DNA of 29,511 nucleotides from CALFMR01 sp035550595 (GCA_035550595.1 DASZOV010000071.1:1-29511), one strand, 5' to 3'; positions 16,386 to 25,125 are shown, counted from the stretch's first letter. Notes: generated by a model from the letters alone, not told the origin. Numbers and translations are program-made.

Positions 16386-17300
16386 ATGCGATTCAAGATT
16401 GGTCTGGCCGTGGCGGGCGCGTGCCTCACGGCATCCATCGCGGTGCGGCTCGGAGCGCAGGCGCCGCCCGCTCCGCCGGCCACGCCCGCGGCAGGACAGG
16501 GCGCCGGCCGCGGCGGCCGTGGCCGCGGTGGTCCCGCGACGTTTCCCGCCCAGCAGCGCGCCGCGGCCGATCCGGCCATCGTCGCTCGCGGCAAGGGCAT
16601 CTACGAGATCAACTGCAGGGCGTGCCATGGACCCGACCTGCGCGGCGGCGATCAGGGCGGCCCGAACCTGCTGCGGTCGCAGGTCGTGCTGGGCGACCAG
16701 GACGGCGAGCTCATCGCGCCCATCGTCCACGGTGCCCGCGCCGACAAGGGCATGCCGGCGTTCACGCTCTCCGACGATGACGTCAAGGCGGTCGCGACCT
16801 ACATTCACGACGTGCTGCGGTCGGCCCGCGGCCAGGGCGCGCCGCCGCCCGGACCGCCCGTCGTGCTGAACATCGTCGTCGGCAACGCGCAGGCAGGGCA
16901 GGCTTACTTTCAGTCCAAGTGCAGCGCGTGCCACTCGGCGACCGGCGACCTGGCCGGCCTCGCCTCGCGCATCGCCGATCCCGTCACGCTCCAGAACACC
17001 TGGGTTGCCGGCGGCGCGGGCGGCGGACGTGGCCGCGGCGCGGGCGCGGGAGCCGAGAATCCTGTGACGGCCACCGTGACGCTGGCGTCCGGACAAACGG
17101 TCGAAGGCCGGCTCGTGCGCCTCGACGACTTCATCGTCACGATCGATCCGGCGAACGGCCTCGAGCGCACGTTCGAGCGTCATGGCGATCTGCCGAAGGT
17201 CGAGGTCCACGATCCGCGGGCGCCGCACCGCAATCTGCTGCCGACCTACACGGACAAGGACATCCACGACGTGACGGCTTACCTGGTGACCCTGAAATGA
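16386..17300 (+). CDS. exported dihaem c-type cytochrome
   Basis: A 304-aa periplasmic protein: signal peptide MRFKIGLAVAGACLTASIAV, a Gly/Arg/Pro-rich linker (about 25-58), then two haem sites. The first is CRACH (77-81) with Met123 in KGMPAF as the likely sixth ligand. The second is CSACH (179-183), with no obvious Met partner because a second Gly/Arg-rich stretch (about 213-226) follows. The C-terminal part (VTLASGQTVEGRLVRLDDFI onward) looks like a small beta module. GAGGTG precedes the ATG. Its stop overlaps the start of the PQQ dehydrogenase (ATGA), so it is almost certainly the electron acceptor of that enzyme. Electrons would pass on to a terminal oxidase not seen here. Confidence 0.88.
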   Translation: MRFKIGLAVAGACLTASIAVRLGAQAPPAPPATPAAGQGAGRGGRGRGGPATFPAQQRAAADPAIVARGKGIYEINCRACHGPDLRGGDQGGPNLLRSQVVLGDQDGELIAPIVHGARADKGMPAFTLSDDDVKAVATYIHDVLRSARGQGAPPPGPPVVLNIVVGNAQAGQAYFQSKCSACHSATGDLAGLASRIADPVTLQNTWVAGGAGGGRGRGAGAGAENPVTATVTLASGQTVEGRLVRLDDFIVTIDPANGLERTFERHGDLPKVEVHDPRAPHRNLLPTYTDKDIHDVTAYLVTLK

Positions 17301-19033
17301 CTGCGAAGACCCTGATTCTCACGACGTCACTCGTTGTCGCGCCGATCGCGCTCCTCGCGGGACAGAACGCCGCGGCGCCAGTCCCCACGCCAGGACCGAA
17401 GCCGGCGGCCGCTGGGCTGCCGCCCGGCAACCAGGGCGGGTTGAATCCGGCCGACATCTACAAGCCGCTCGCCGACGAGTGGCCCACCTACTCAGGCGAC
17501 TACACGGGCCGGCGCTACAGCCTGCTCACGCAGGTCGATCGGGAAACGGTCAAGCACCTCTCGCTCGGCTGGGTCGGCCAGATCACCGCCGGCGTGCCGG
17601 CCGGCGGCGGTTTCGGCCGCGGCGGCGGCGCAGCGACGATCGTCGGCGGCGAGGGCACGGGCGAGTTCGGCAACGGCTCGGCGGCCAACATCAAGGGCGC
17701 CGTGCTGCAGGTCGGCGGCGTGCTGTACATCTCGGCGCCGGACAACGTCTGGGCGCTCGACGCGCACGACGGCCACGAGCTCTGGCACTACTTCTGGAAG
17801 ACCAAGGGCGGCACGCACATCGGCAGCCGCGGCATGGGGATGTGGCACAACTACCTGTTCGTCGAGACGCCGGACGACTATCTCGTCTCGCTCGACGCGC
17901 GAACGGGCGAGGAACGCTGGCACACGGTCATCTCCGACTTCGATCAGCAGTACTTCTCGACGATGGCGCCGGTCGTGGTCGACAACCACGTGCTCGTCGG
18001 GACGGGCAATGACCTCGATTCACCGGGATTCCTGCAGTCGTTCGATCCGGAGACCGGCGCACTGCAATGGAAGTTCTATACGGTGCCGATGAAAGACGGC
18101 GATCCTGGCCTCAACACCTGGCCGAACCTCGACGCGGCACGGCACGGCGGCGGGCAGGTGTGGATCCCCGGCTCGTTCGATCCCGAGACGCGTCTCTACA
18201 TCTTCGGCACGGGCAACCCGACGCCCGGCTACACGGGCGTCGGCCGCAAGGGCGACAACCTCTTCACGTGCACACTCATGGCCGTGCACGTCGATACCGG
18301 CAAGATGGCATGGTACTTCCAGACGTCGGCGCACGACACGCATGACTGGGATTCCGCGCAGACGCCGATCCTCATCGACGCGGTCGTCGACGGCAAGCCG
18401 CGCAAGCTCGTGTCGACCGCGGCGCGCAACGGCTACTTCTTCACGGTCGATCGTGTGACGGGCGAGCACGTCGTCACGACGCGCTATGGCAGCACGACGA
18501 ACTGGGGCAAGGGGCTGCGGCCGAATGGTGTGGTCGAGCCGGATGCCGGCAAGGAAGCGACGATTCCGGGATCGCTCGTCTCGCCGGTTGAAGGTGGCGT
18601 CACGAACTGGCCACCGCCGGCTTACTCGCCGGACACCGGGCTCTTCTACATCCAGGAGCACAACGGCTTCAACATCGTCTACCTGACCGATCCCGATCCG
18701 CGCGGGTCGATGGGACTCGGTGGCAAGTCCGTGTTCAACCTCGGGTCGCTCGGTGATTACCTGACCGCGATCAATCCGACGACGGGCGCGATCGCGTGGC
18801 GGCACAAGTTCGAGGGCGGCGGAGGTGGCGGGCTGCTCACGACGGCCGGGAAGCTCGTGTTCTCGGGCGACGGCAGCGGCAACTTCGTCGCGTTCGACGC
18901 GACCAACGGCAACCCGATCTGGCACAGCCGCATCGGCAACATCTCGAATGCGCCGGAAACGTACATGCTCGACGGCCGCCAGTACGTGCTCGCAGCCGTC
19001 GGCGACACGCTCTACGCGTTCGTCATGAACTGA
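17297..19033 (+). CDS. PQQ-dependent alcohol/sugar dehydrogenase (quinoprotein propeller)
   Basis: A 578-aa exported enzyme. The ATG at 17297 overlaps the cytochrome stop and is followed by a signal peptide (MTAKTLILTTSLVVAPIALL, AGQ). The propeller starts with EWPTYSGDYTGRRYSLLTQV (about 61-80) and shows repeated blade motifs such as GHELWHYFWKT, GEERWHTVI, TGALQWKFYT and TGKMAWYFQT. The family signature stretch LYIFGTGNPTPGY and HDTHDWDSAQTPIL are present. I do not see the adjacent Cys-Cys disulfide of methanol/ethanol dehydrogenases, nor a fused cytochrome domain; the separate upstream cytochrome supplies it. A Gly-rich insert lies at about 102-130. It oxidises a periplasmic alcohol or sugar; the substrate cannot be told. 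No pqq biosynthesis genes are in the window. Confidence 0.9.
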   Translation: MTAKTLILTTSLVVAPIALLAGQNAAAPVPTPGPKPAAAGLPPGNQGGLNPADIYKPLADEWPTYSGDYTGRRYSLLTQVDRETVKHLSLGWVGQITAGVPAGGGFGRGGGAATIVGGEGTGEFGNGSAANIKGAVLQVGGVLYISAPDNVWALDAHDGHELWHYFWKTKGGTHIGSRGMGMWHNYLFVETPDDYLVSLDARTGEERWHTVISDFDQQYFSTMAPVVVDNHVLVGTGNDLDSPGFLQSFDPETGALQWKFYTVPMKDGDPGLNTWPNLDAARHGGGQVWIPGSFDPETRLYIFGTGNPTPGYTGVGRKGDNLFTCTLMAVHVDTGKMAWYFQTSAHDTHDWDSAQTPILIDAVVDGKPRKLVSTAARNGYFFTVDRVTGEHVVTTRYGSTTNWGKGLRPNGVVEPDAGKEATIPGSLVSPVEGGVTNWPPPAYSPDTGLFYIQEHNGFNIVYLTDPDPRGSMGLGGKSVFNLGSLGDYLTAINPTTGAIAWRHKFEGGGGGGLLTTAGKLVFSGDGSGNFVAFDATNGNPIWHSRIGNISNAPETYMLDGRQYVLAAVGDTLYAFVMN

Positions 19034-19038
19034 GCGGC

Positions 19039-19179
19039 AAACTTCGAACTGCGAACTTCGAACTGCGAACGAAGGAGGCGCCTTCGGCGCGTCCTTTGAA
19101 ATTCTCGTGGGGCCCCGACCTTCAGAGTCGGGGAGAACCGGGAACCCATTTCGAAGTTCGAAGTTCAAAATTCGAAGTT
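19039..19179. repeat. inverted AACTTCGAA-type repeat pair with nested hairpins, convergent gene border
   Basis: Left arm 19039-19070 is a tandem of AACTTCGAACTGCG; right arm 19150-19179 is its inverse (TTCGAAGTTCGAAGTTC and more). Nested in the same 170-bp gap are a perfect 12-bp inverted repeat, GGCGCCTTCGGC (19077-19088) and GCCGAAGGCGCC (19190-19201), and the hairpin at 19113-19133. It separates two genes that run towards each other and could stop transcription from both sides. Confidence 0.65.
19113..19133. terminator. CCCCGAC hairpin, possible bidirectional terminator
   Basis: CCCCGAC (19113-19119) and GTCGGGG (19127-19133) enclose a 7-nt loop, CTTCAGA. It sits at the centre of the convergent intergenic region. 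The loop and the flanking GGGGAGA resemble the hairpin at 16285-16307. Confidence 0.5.
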
Positions 19180-19203
19180 GACAGCGGCAGCCGAAGGCGC
19201 CCT

Positions 19204-20547
19204 TCAGCCCAGCCCTGCCGTGCAGCACAACACCGCATAGGCGACCTCGCCGCCGGTGACGTCGTTGTGATCCTTGATCACCGCGTCGGCGAGCAGGTTG
19301 TTCACCGTGCCGGGCGCGAACGTGTACGCGTGGCCGACCGAGCCGAGCGTGGCGTCGTGGCCGGTCGCTTCGGTGGTGTGCTGCGCGCCGTTGCGACCCA
19401 TGCCGCCGTACGGGTCGTTCTCGTCGCCGAGCGCGGCGGCGATCTCTCCCGCCAGCCGCGACGCCAGCGGATAGGCGACGCCGACCGCCTGATCATTCTT
19501 CGTGTGCGTGATGATCACCGGCCCCGAGACGCGTGCGTCGGCGAGCACCGTCCGATAGAAGCCGGGCTTGCCATCGCCGTAGTCGCCCGAGAGCGCGTTG
19601 TGCGAGAACGCGCCCTGCAGCAGCGAGATCGTGACGTCGTGCGAGTGCGGCGCCAGGCCGGACGCGGCGGCCGTGACGAGCCGCGCGCCGAAGCTGTGGC
19701 CGACCAGGTGCAGCCGCACCGTGGGGGTCGCCTTGCGGCACGTCGCGAGCACGGGAGCGAGTCCCTTCGATCCGACGACGCCTGCGCGATCTTTCATCTG
19801 GTAGTAGGTCGCGTAGTTCGCGATGCGCCGCGCCGCCGCTTTCGCGCCTGACAGCAGATCGCCGAGCCCCGCCGCCCCGCCCGCCGATCCCACGTCTGTC
19901 GCGCCGCCGCTCCCTCGGCCCACCGGCGCCTTCACCGGCTGCGCGAGATTCGTGAACAGCGTCTCCGCGTCGTCCTCGAAGAAGTGTGACGACCCGTCGT
20001 CACGTTCCTTCGCCGACGGGCCGCGGCCCACGGCCTGCCGGATCGCGTCGACGAACGTCTGGCGCGCCTTGGGATCGTGTTCGATGTCGCCGAGCGCCTT
20101 GATGGCGCGGTCGATCGCCTTGACGCGCGCCGCCGGCCGATCGTGGCCACCGAGCCGCACGGGATCTTCCTTCAACGCGGCGAGCACCCGATCGAGGGCG
20201 TGGTCGTTCGCCGTGGTCGCCGACGCGGCGCCGCCGCCGGGGATGAGATCCGAGTCCGCGAACTTCTTGCTCGGCCAGAACACCTGGCACGCGGCGTACG
20301 TGCGGCCCGCGAGCCGCTTGATCGCCGCCGGCGCGTTCGCGTCGGCCGCGTGGTCGAAGATCGCCGACACGTTGCCGAGGAGCGCGTCGTAGAGCGCGCG
20401 CGCATCCGCCATGTCATTGTTCCAGCCGTGCGACACCACGAGCAGATCGGTGACGCCCGCGAGACCGGCCGCGAGCGCGTCGACCTGCGCCTTCTTGTAC
20501 AGGCTGCCCGTCTTCGTGAACTCGACGTCGAATCGTACGATGGCCAT
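19204..20547 (-). CDS. GHSFG alpha/beta hydrolase, cytoplasmic, substrate unknown
   Basis: A 447-aa protein with no signal peptide or membrane helix. LLVVSHGWNND (35-45) fits the oxyanion-hole strand and LHLVGHSFGARL (279-290) is the nucleophile elbow with Ser285. Later candidates for the acid and base are THTKNDQAVG (about 358-367) and the histidines near GSVGHAYTF. A long, partly low-complexity insert (about 98-240) separates the first strand from the elbow, much longer than in typical lipases. Minus-strand GGGAGG precedes the ATG. It lies 15 nt downstream of the subtilase gene and is the last gene of the minus-strand cluster. The family could act on esters, lipids or peptides; nothing in the sequence decides. 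Confidence 0.7.
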   Translation of the reverse strand: MAIVRFDVEFTKTGSLYKKAQVDALAAGLAGVTDLLVVSHGWNNDMADARALYDALLGNVSAIFDHAADANAPAAIKRLAGRTYAACQVFWPSKKFADSDLIPGGGAASATTANDHALDRVLAALKEDPVRLGGHDRPAARVKAIDRAIKALGDIEHDPKARQTFVDAIRQAVGRGPSAKERDDGSSHFFEDDAETLFTNLAQPVKAPVGRGSGGATDVGSAGGAAGLGDLLSGAKAAARRIANYATYYQMKDRAGVVGSKGLAPVLATCRKATPTVRLHLVGHSFGARLVTAAASGLAPHSHDVTISLLQGAFSHNALSGDYGDGKPGFYRTVLADARVSGPVIITHTKNDQAVGVAYPLASRLAGEIAAALGDENDPYGGMGRNGAQHTTEATGHDATLGSVGHAYTFAPGTVNNLLADAVIKDHNDVTGGEVAYAVLCCTAGLG

Positions 20548-20562
20548 GATCGCCTCCCGTGA

Positions 20563-22332
20563 TCAGACGGACTGGATCGCCCGCATCAGGTCGACCAGCC
20601 CGTGCCCTTCGAAGTACCGTTCGCGTCCGAGCGTGAGCGCCGACGACGTGAAGACCTGCTTCACGTCGAGCGGCTTGCCGATGAACTCGCGGCGAATCGA
20701 CAGGAATGCGGCGATCGCGCCCGAGACGTGCGGCGCGGCCATGCTCGTCCCGCTGTCCTCGATGTAGTAGGCGACCTCTGGTGCAGGCGTGGCGCTGCCG
20801 GTCGCGGCGGCCGCCACCGGGTCGGGGCGCGTGGACTTGAGCGCCGCGGCGAGCCGCGCGCCCGTCGCGCACGACGTGATGCGCTCGCCTGGCGCGACGA
20901 GATCCGGCTTCAGTCGGCCGTCACCGGTCGGTCCCTTCGACGAGAAATACGACACGCCGTAGGTGTGCGGCGAGTCGCGGTGCGTGGCGCCGACCGTGAT
21001 CGCGAGCTCCGCGTTGCCCGGATCGTTGATCGTGTTCGAGAGCCCAACCTTCGTCGCGCGCGTCTGCGCGCCCACGGTGCCGTAGCCCGTATTGCCCGCC
21101 GCGGCCACGACGACGACGCCGGATTGAACGAGACGGTTGACTTCGGCGCAGACGGGACTCTGGCCGCAGGCGAACATCTCGGCGTCGAAGTCGTAGCCGA
21201 CGCTGAGGTTCACGCCGTGGACGCGCAGCATCTTCGGGTTGTCGTTGAGGCTTTCGCGGATGTAGGCGAGCGCGCGGATGATGTCGCTCGAGCGGCCGCC
21301 GCCCTCGGCGTCGAGCACGCGCAGGCTGATGAGCCGGCACTCGGGCGCGACGCCGTGAAAGAGCTCGGCGTCGTGATGGGCGACCGCGTCGTAGTCGCGC
21401 GACGTCGCATCGCCGGATTCGTTGGCGCGATAGACGCGCTCGAGCGCGCAGACCGTGGCCGGCGCGTCGGCCGCGGCAGGGCGAGGCGCGGCGCCGGCGA
21501 TGATGCCGGCGACGTGTGTGCCGTGGCCGAACTCGTCGGTGAGCGCAGCGGCGACGTGCGCGTCGATGCGCGATCGCCGCTCGTCGGCGCTGATGCCGGG
21601 CTCGTCCGGATCCGGCAGGAGCGCGCCTTCGGTCGCGAAGCCCGCGAACGTGCCGGCGGCGGCGACGAACGACCGGTGCAGATCGCGCACCTCCGGTGCC
21701 TCGACGAGCGTCGTCGCGCCCGTGCGGAAATGCGGGTGCGTGCGGTCGATGCCCGAGTCGAGCACGGCCCAGACGACGCCGCGGCCGGCGGCGTCGTAGG
21801 ACCGGAGCGCCGCGTCGGCTTTGATCGTCGGCATCGACCGGTAGATCTGGCTCTTGACCGGGAAGTCCGGCCACAGCTTGTAGATCGCGCGGTGCTGCAT
21901 CGGATCGATCTTCACGCCCGGCTTCGATTCGGCGCGCGCGGCCGCGGTCGCGCGCCGGCCATCGGCCGCCAGGAGCGCCTGCCATTCGCGTGGCGTCATC
22001 TCGCCGCGGTAGTAGGTGTGTGCGATGCGGACGAGCGGCGGCGCCTTTGGCGCGACCTCACGGTAGAGCGTTTCCAGCGCGCCGGCCGCGCCGACCAGGC
22101 CCTGGATGTGCTGCAGGTTCAGCTCGATGACGTACGGCCCGCGCGCTTCGGGCGTGTCGCCGAGCCGCCATTCGCGACGCTTCGCTTCGTCGTACAGTTC
22201 CGGTGGCGCGAACATCTTCGAGAAGCGATCGGTGAGCGACGGCTCGCGATCGCGAGGGGCCGTGCGCCTCGGCCGGCGTGTCGCAGGGCGACGCGGGCGT
22301 TTCGTGGGACGCCGTCGTGTGGATTTCGCCAT
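20563..22332 (-). CDS. subtilisin-like S8 serine protease without signal peptide
   Basis: A 589-aa protease with a complete catalytic set: Asp192 in VLDSGID, His270 in GHGTHVAG, Asn414 in AAGNTG as the oxyanion residue and Ser530 in GTSMAAPH. The N-terminus is not a signal peptide but a strongly basic stretch (12 Arg and 3 Lys in the first 30 residues, with many Pro). An uncharacterised region of about 140 residues follows before the catalytic core, possibly a propeptide or targeting domain. This suggests action in the cytoplasm, or binding to nucleic acid or an acidic membrane surface. It has no clear ribosome binding site. It lies 63 bp downstream of the decapeptide-repeat gene and 15 bp upstream of the hydrolase gene. 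The target is unknown. Confidence 0.85.
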   Translation of the reverse strand: MAKSTRRRPTKRPRRPATRRPRRTAPRDREPSLTDRFSKMFAPPELYDEAKRREWRLGDTPEARGPYVIELNLQHIQGLVGAAGALETLYREVAPKAPPLVRIAHTYYRGEMTPREWQALLAADGRRATAAARAESKPGVKIDPMQHRAIYKLWPDFPVKSQIYRSMPTIKADAALRSYDAAGRGVVWAVLDSGIDRTHPHFRTGATTLVEAPEVRDLHRSFVAAAGTFAGFATEGALLPDPDEPGISADERRSRIDAHVAAALTDEFGHGTHVAGIIAGAAPRPAAADAPATVCALERVYRANESGDATSRDYDAVAHHDAELFHGVAPECRLISLRVLDAEGGGRSSDIIRALAYIRESLNDNPKMLRVHGVNLSVGYDFDAEMFACGQSPVCAEVNRLVQSGVVVVAAAGNTGYGTVGAQTRATKVGLSNTINDPGNAELAITVGATHRDSPHTYGVSYFSSKGPTGDGRLKPDLVAPGERITSCATGARLAAALKSTRPDPVAAAATGSATPAPEVAYYIEDSGTSMAAPHVSGAIAAFLSIRREFIGKPLDVKQVFTSSALTLGRERYFEGHGLVDLMRAIQSV

Positions 22333-22395
22333 AAGGATGAAGAGTCTACGTCGGAAGGAAAAGGCGTTGGCGTTGTCGATGCGAGCGCCTTCGAG

Positions 22396-23091
22396 CTAGG
22401 GCCGCGCGCCGTCGCGTGCCGCCGACCGGATCGCCGCCCGGACGGCAACGAACGTCACCGCGCCCCACGCCGCGAGCGCGAGGAGCGCGAGGAACACGAT
22501 CGCGATGGGATGGCCGGCGATCGCGATGATCGGGCCGAGACGCGCGAGCGTGTCGCCGAGCGCGCCCACGCGTTCGAGCGGCTGGCGAAGCTGTCCGAGA
22601 TCGTTCATCGGCGCGCGAAGACTCGCCACGTCGGCCAGCGTCGTCTGGAGCGACGACACGCGATCGAGCGACGGCTGCAGCGCGGCGACGCTCTCGAGAC
22701 TCGCGCGCATGTCGGCGACGTGCGCGAGCGGATCGCGGAGGCCGGCCGCGGCGTCGAGGCTGGGCTGCAGGCCGACGAGTCGCGTCATCGGCGCGTCGAG
22801 TCCGGCCAGGTTGCGCATCGGGCCGTCGAGCGCGGCCACGCCGGTGAGCGATGGACCGAGCGCGGCCACGGCGGTCATCGGTTGCTCGAGTTGGCCGACG
22901 TGCTGCAGCGCCGGCACGAGCGCGCCCGTGCCCGTCGTCGATTCGCGCACGGCGTTGGTGTTGTCCTTGATCGTCGCCGAGCTTTCGGCGATCGCATCGG
23001 AGTTCTGTCGAACGGCTGTCGCGAGCGAGCAGCCGGCGCCGCCGGCGACGATCGCCAGCGCCACGGTCACGTGCACGATGTTCGTCGTCAT
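22396..23091 (-). CDS. membrane/lipoprotein with 13 tandem decapeptide repeats
   Basis: A 231-aa protein I cannot assign to a named family. It starts with a hydrophobic segment ending in GGAGC (Cys21), a lipobox-like site with an unusual Gly at -3. A polar stretch (SDAIAESSATIKDNTNAV) follows. From about residue 59 to 188 it has 13 consecutive 10-residue repeats. The consensus is Leu at 1, Pro or Ser at 3-4, Leu/Met at 5, Val/Leu at 8 and small residues at 9-10 (for example LEQPMTAVAA, LDGPMRNLAG, LQPSLDRVSS, LRQPLERVGA). A C-terminal membrane helix (about 190-215) and a basic tail end it. Its ATG overlaps the GMC gene stop (ATGA) and minus-strand GAGG precedes it. The repeat may form a rod or scaffold in the periplasm. 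Function unknown. Confidence 0.7.
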   Translation of the reverse strand: MTTNIVHVTVALAIVAGGAGCSLATAVRQNSDAIAESSATIKDNTNAVRESTTGTGALVPALQHVGQLEQPMTAVAALGPSLTGVAALDGPMRNLAGLDAPMTRLVGLQPSLDAAAGLRDPLAHVADMRASLESVAALQPSLDRVSSLQTTLADVASLRAPMNDLGQLRQPLERVGALGDTLARLGPIIAIAGHPIAIVFLALLALAAWGAVTFVAVRAAIRSAARDGARP

Positions 23092-25124
23092 GAGTCGCCT
23101 CGCTGGTAGGTCGCGGCAATCGCGTCAGCCGCCTTCTCGCCAATCATGTAGACGGCGCTGACGATGAAGAGTCCCGGCACGCGGGGGAAGACCGACGCGT
23201 CGACGACGCGCAGGCCTTCGGTGCCGTGGACGCGGAAGTCGCCCGACAAGACGCCGCCGTCGTCGCGATCGCCGATGCGGCACGTGCAGGACGCGTGATG
23301 GCCCCAGGCGTGATCGCGGGCAAAAGTCGTGAGCGCGGCGTCGCTCTCGACGTCCGCCCCGGGGAGTTCCTCGCGCGCGACGAGACCATCCTCGGCGAGC
23401 CGACGCGTGAGCGTGCGCACGAGCTTCATGCCGGCGACGACCGCACGGAGATCGTCCCCCGTGGCGTCGCTGCCTTCTTCGAAATACCGGAAGTCCACCA
23501 CGGGCGTGTCGAGCGGGTCGGCCGAGCGCAGTGTAACGGTACCGGCGACGTTGTTCGTGTGTCCTTTCAGCACGACCCACGTGAGGCAGTTCGGATTCTT
23601 CGGCAAGCGCGCCGAGTAACCGGGCTCGTAGCCCTGGAAGTCGGCGAGGAGCGCGTAGCAGAAAAGATCGGGCGAGGGCAGCCCGGGACTCGATTCGGCA
23701 ATCGCGCAGAGGAGTGATCCGTTCGTCGTGTACACGCCGTCACGGTGCGCGGACCACTGCTGGTACTGCGCGTCGCCGGTCGTGAACGTCGCGCCGTCGA
23801 GCGCGCTCCACGCGTCGAACGCCATGCGGTTGACGATGCCGACTTCGTAGCGATCCTGGAGATGACGGCCGACGCCGGCGAGATCGACGCGGACGGGAAT
23901 CCCGTGCTGGCCGAGAACGTCGGCCGGCCCGATGCCCGACAGCATGAGGAGCTGCGGCGTGTTGAAGACGCCGCCGGCGAGGATGACCTCTCGCGCGGCG
24001 CGGACCTGCCGCAAGTCGCCGGGCATCGCGTTCGGCGACGGATGCGCGCGATAGAGCCGTTCGCCCTTCCGATACTCGACGCCGACCGCGCGCGTGCCGT
24101 CGAGGAGAACGCGTGTCGCGAGCGCGTCGGTCTCGATCCGCAGGCGATCCGGATAGCGCGCCTGGACGTCGAGCAGGCGCTCGCGCGCGCCGACGCGCAC
24201 GTGGTCGCGCGTCGAGAGCGGCGTGTAGCGAAGACCGACGGCGCCCGCGCGCGCGGCACGCGCGTCGTTCGGATCCGCGGCGCTCTTCCAGCGCGCGGGA
24301 TCGCCGATGGCCGGGCCGAAAACGCCGGCGCCCGCGGCGATCGAGTCGAGAATCGCGCGGCGGAGATCGCGGCCGCGCATCGCGGCGCGCGGCACCGCGT
24401 GTTCGACGTCGAGCCAGCCCGACCAGCCGTGTCCGCTCGGATTCAGGCCGACGCGCGCGAGCGCGCGCTCCCACGGCCGGTACCGACAGCGCTCGACGCG
24501 TTGGAAGTACGTCCACATCCGGTCCGCTTCCCACGATCGATCGCCCGTGATGTCGGCCAGCCCGTTCCAGTCCGCGTCGTGCGGCGCGACGAAGATCATC
24601 GCGTTGTGCGCCGTGCAGCCCCCGAGTGCCGCCGCGCGCGGATACCAGACGCCGTCGACGCGGCGGCCATCGAACGTCTCGCGGTACTTCGGATCGCGCC
24701 GCTGCTGCGCGTCGTCTGAGTAGTGGCGCACCCAGAAATCCCAGCGCATCGCCGGATTCTCGGTGGCGAAGGGATGGAACGCCGGCACCGTGTAGTCTTC
24801 GGGCCGCTCGTCGGTTGGAAGCGTCGCCCCGTCGCGGCCGGCTTCGAGCACGAGCACACGGAAGCCGCGCTCCGCCAGTCGCGCCGCCACGGTTCCACCG
24901 CCAGCGCCGGACCCGACGACGATGAAGTCCGGCGTGAAGGAGGAGGTGTCGGTCGTCGCGTCCTGCGTCGCAGCCGTTTGCGCATCCGCGGGCGTCGCAG
25001 CGCCCCGCGGCGACGAGCCCGGCGCCGCGCGCGTCTGGCGGACAGCCGCCATCGCGCCCGCGGCCGCGCCGATCTTCAGCACGTCGCGGCGCGTCACGCC
25101 GTTCCGATCCTGGTGATCGCTCAC
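23088..25124 (-). CDS. Tat-exported GMC-family FAD oxidoreductase
   Basis: A 678-aa enzyme starting with GTG, one base after the stop of the upstream cytochrome gene. A twin-arginine signal is present (TRRDVLKIGAAAGAMAAV, 11-28), then a Thr/Ala-rich linker. The FAD-binding Rossmann motif is IVVGSGAGGGTVAARL (about 68-83), with VLEAGRDG as the acidic strand end. YPRAAALGGCTAHNAMIF is the GMC signature 1 region and ILAGGVFNTPQLLMLSGIGP signature 2. The catalytic histidine region is GHHASCTCRIG (about 608-618), and VDASVFPRVPGLFIVSAVYM is the conserved C-terminal end. GMC enzymes oxidise alcohols or sugars. Being periplasmic and next to a dihaem cytochrome, this one is probably a dehydrogenase that passes electrons to haem, not an oxidase. 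The substrate is unknown. Confidence 0.88.
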   Translation of the reverse strand: MSDHQDRNGVTRRDVLKIGAAAGAMAAVRQTRAAPGSSPRGAATPADAQTAATQDATTDTSSFTPDFIVVGSGAGGGTVAARLAERGFRVLVLEAGRDGATLPTDERPEDYTVPAFHPFATENPAMRWDFWVRHYSDDAQQRRDPKYRETFDGRRVDGVWYPRAAALGGCTAHNAMIFVAPHDADWNGLADITGDRSWEADRMWTYFQRVERCRYRPWERALARVGLNPSGHGWSGWLDVEHAVPRAAMRGRDLRRAILDSIAAGAGVFGPAIGDPARWKSAADPNDARAARAGAVGLRYTPLSTRDHVRVGARERLLDVQARYPDRLRIETDALATRVLLDGTRAVGVEYRKGERLYRAHPSPNAMPGDLRQVRAAREVILAGGVFNTPQLLMLSGIGPADVLGQHGIPVRVDLAGVGRHLQDRYEVGIVNRMAFDAWSALDGATFTTGDAQYQQWSAHRDGVYTTNGSLLCAIAESSPGLPSPDLFCYALLADFQGYEPGYSARLPKNPNCLTWVVLKGHTNNVAGTVTLRSADPLDTPVVDFRYFEEGSDATGDDLRAVVAGMKLVRTLTRRLAEDGLVAREELPGADVESDAALTTFARDHAWGHHASCTCRIGDRDDGGVLSGDFRVHGTEGLRVVDASVFPRVPGLFIVSAVYMIGEKAADAIAATYQRGDS

Positions 25125-25125
25125 G

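Noticed and set aside
19204..22332. Calling the subtilase-hydrolase pair an anti-phage defence system.
   Set aside because: No sensor, nucleotide-signalling, nuclease or mobile-element context is seen; the neighbours are metabolic redox genes.
20602..23109. An 835-codon open frame on the plus strand, opposite the subtilase and repeat-protein genes.
   Set aside because: It has no recognisable domains, is Arg-rich and low in complexity, and mirrors well-supported genes on the other strand. Long antisense frames are expected in GC-rich DNA.
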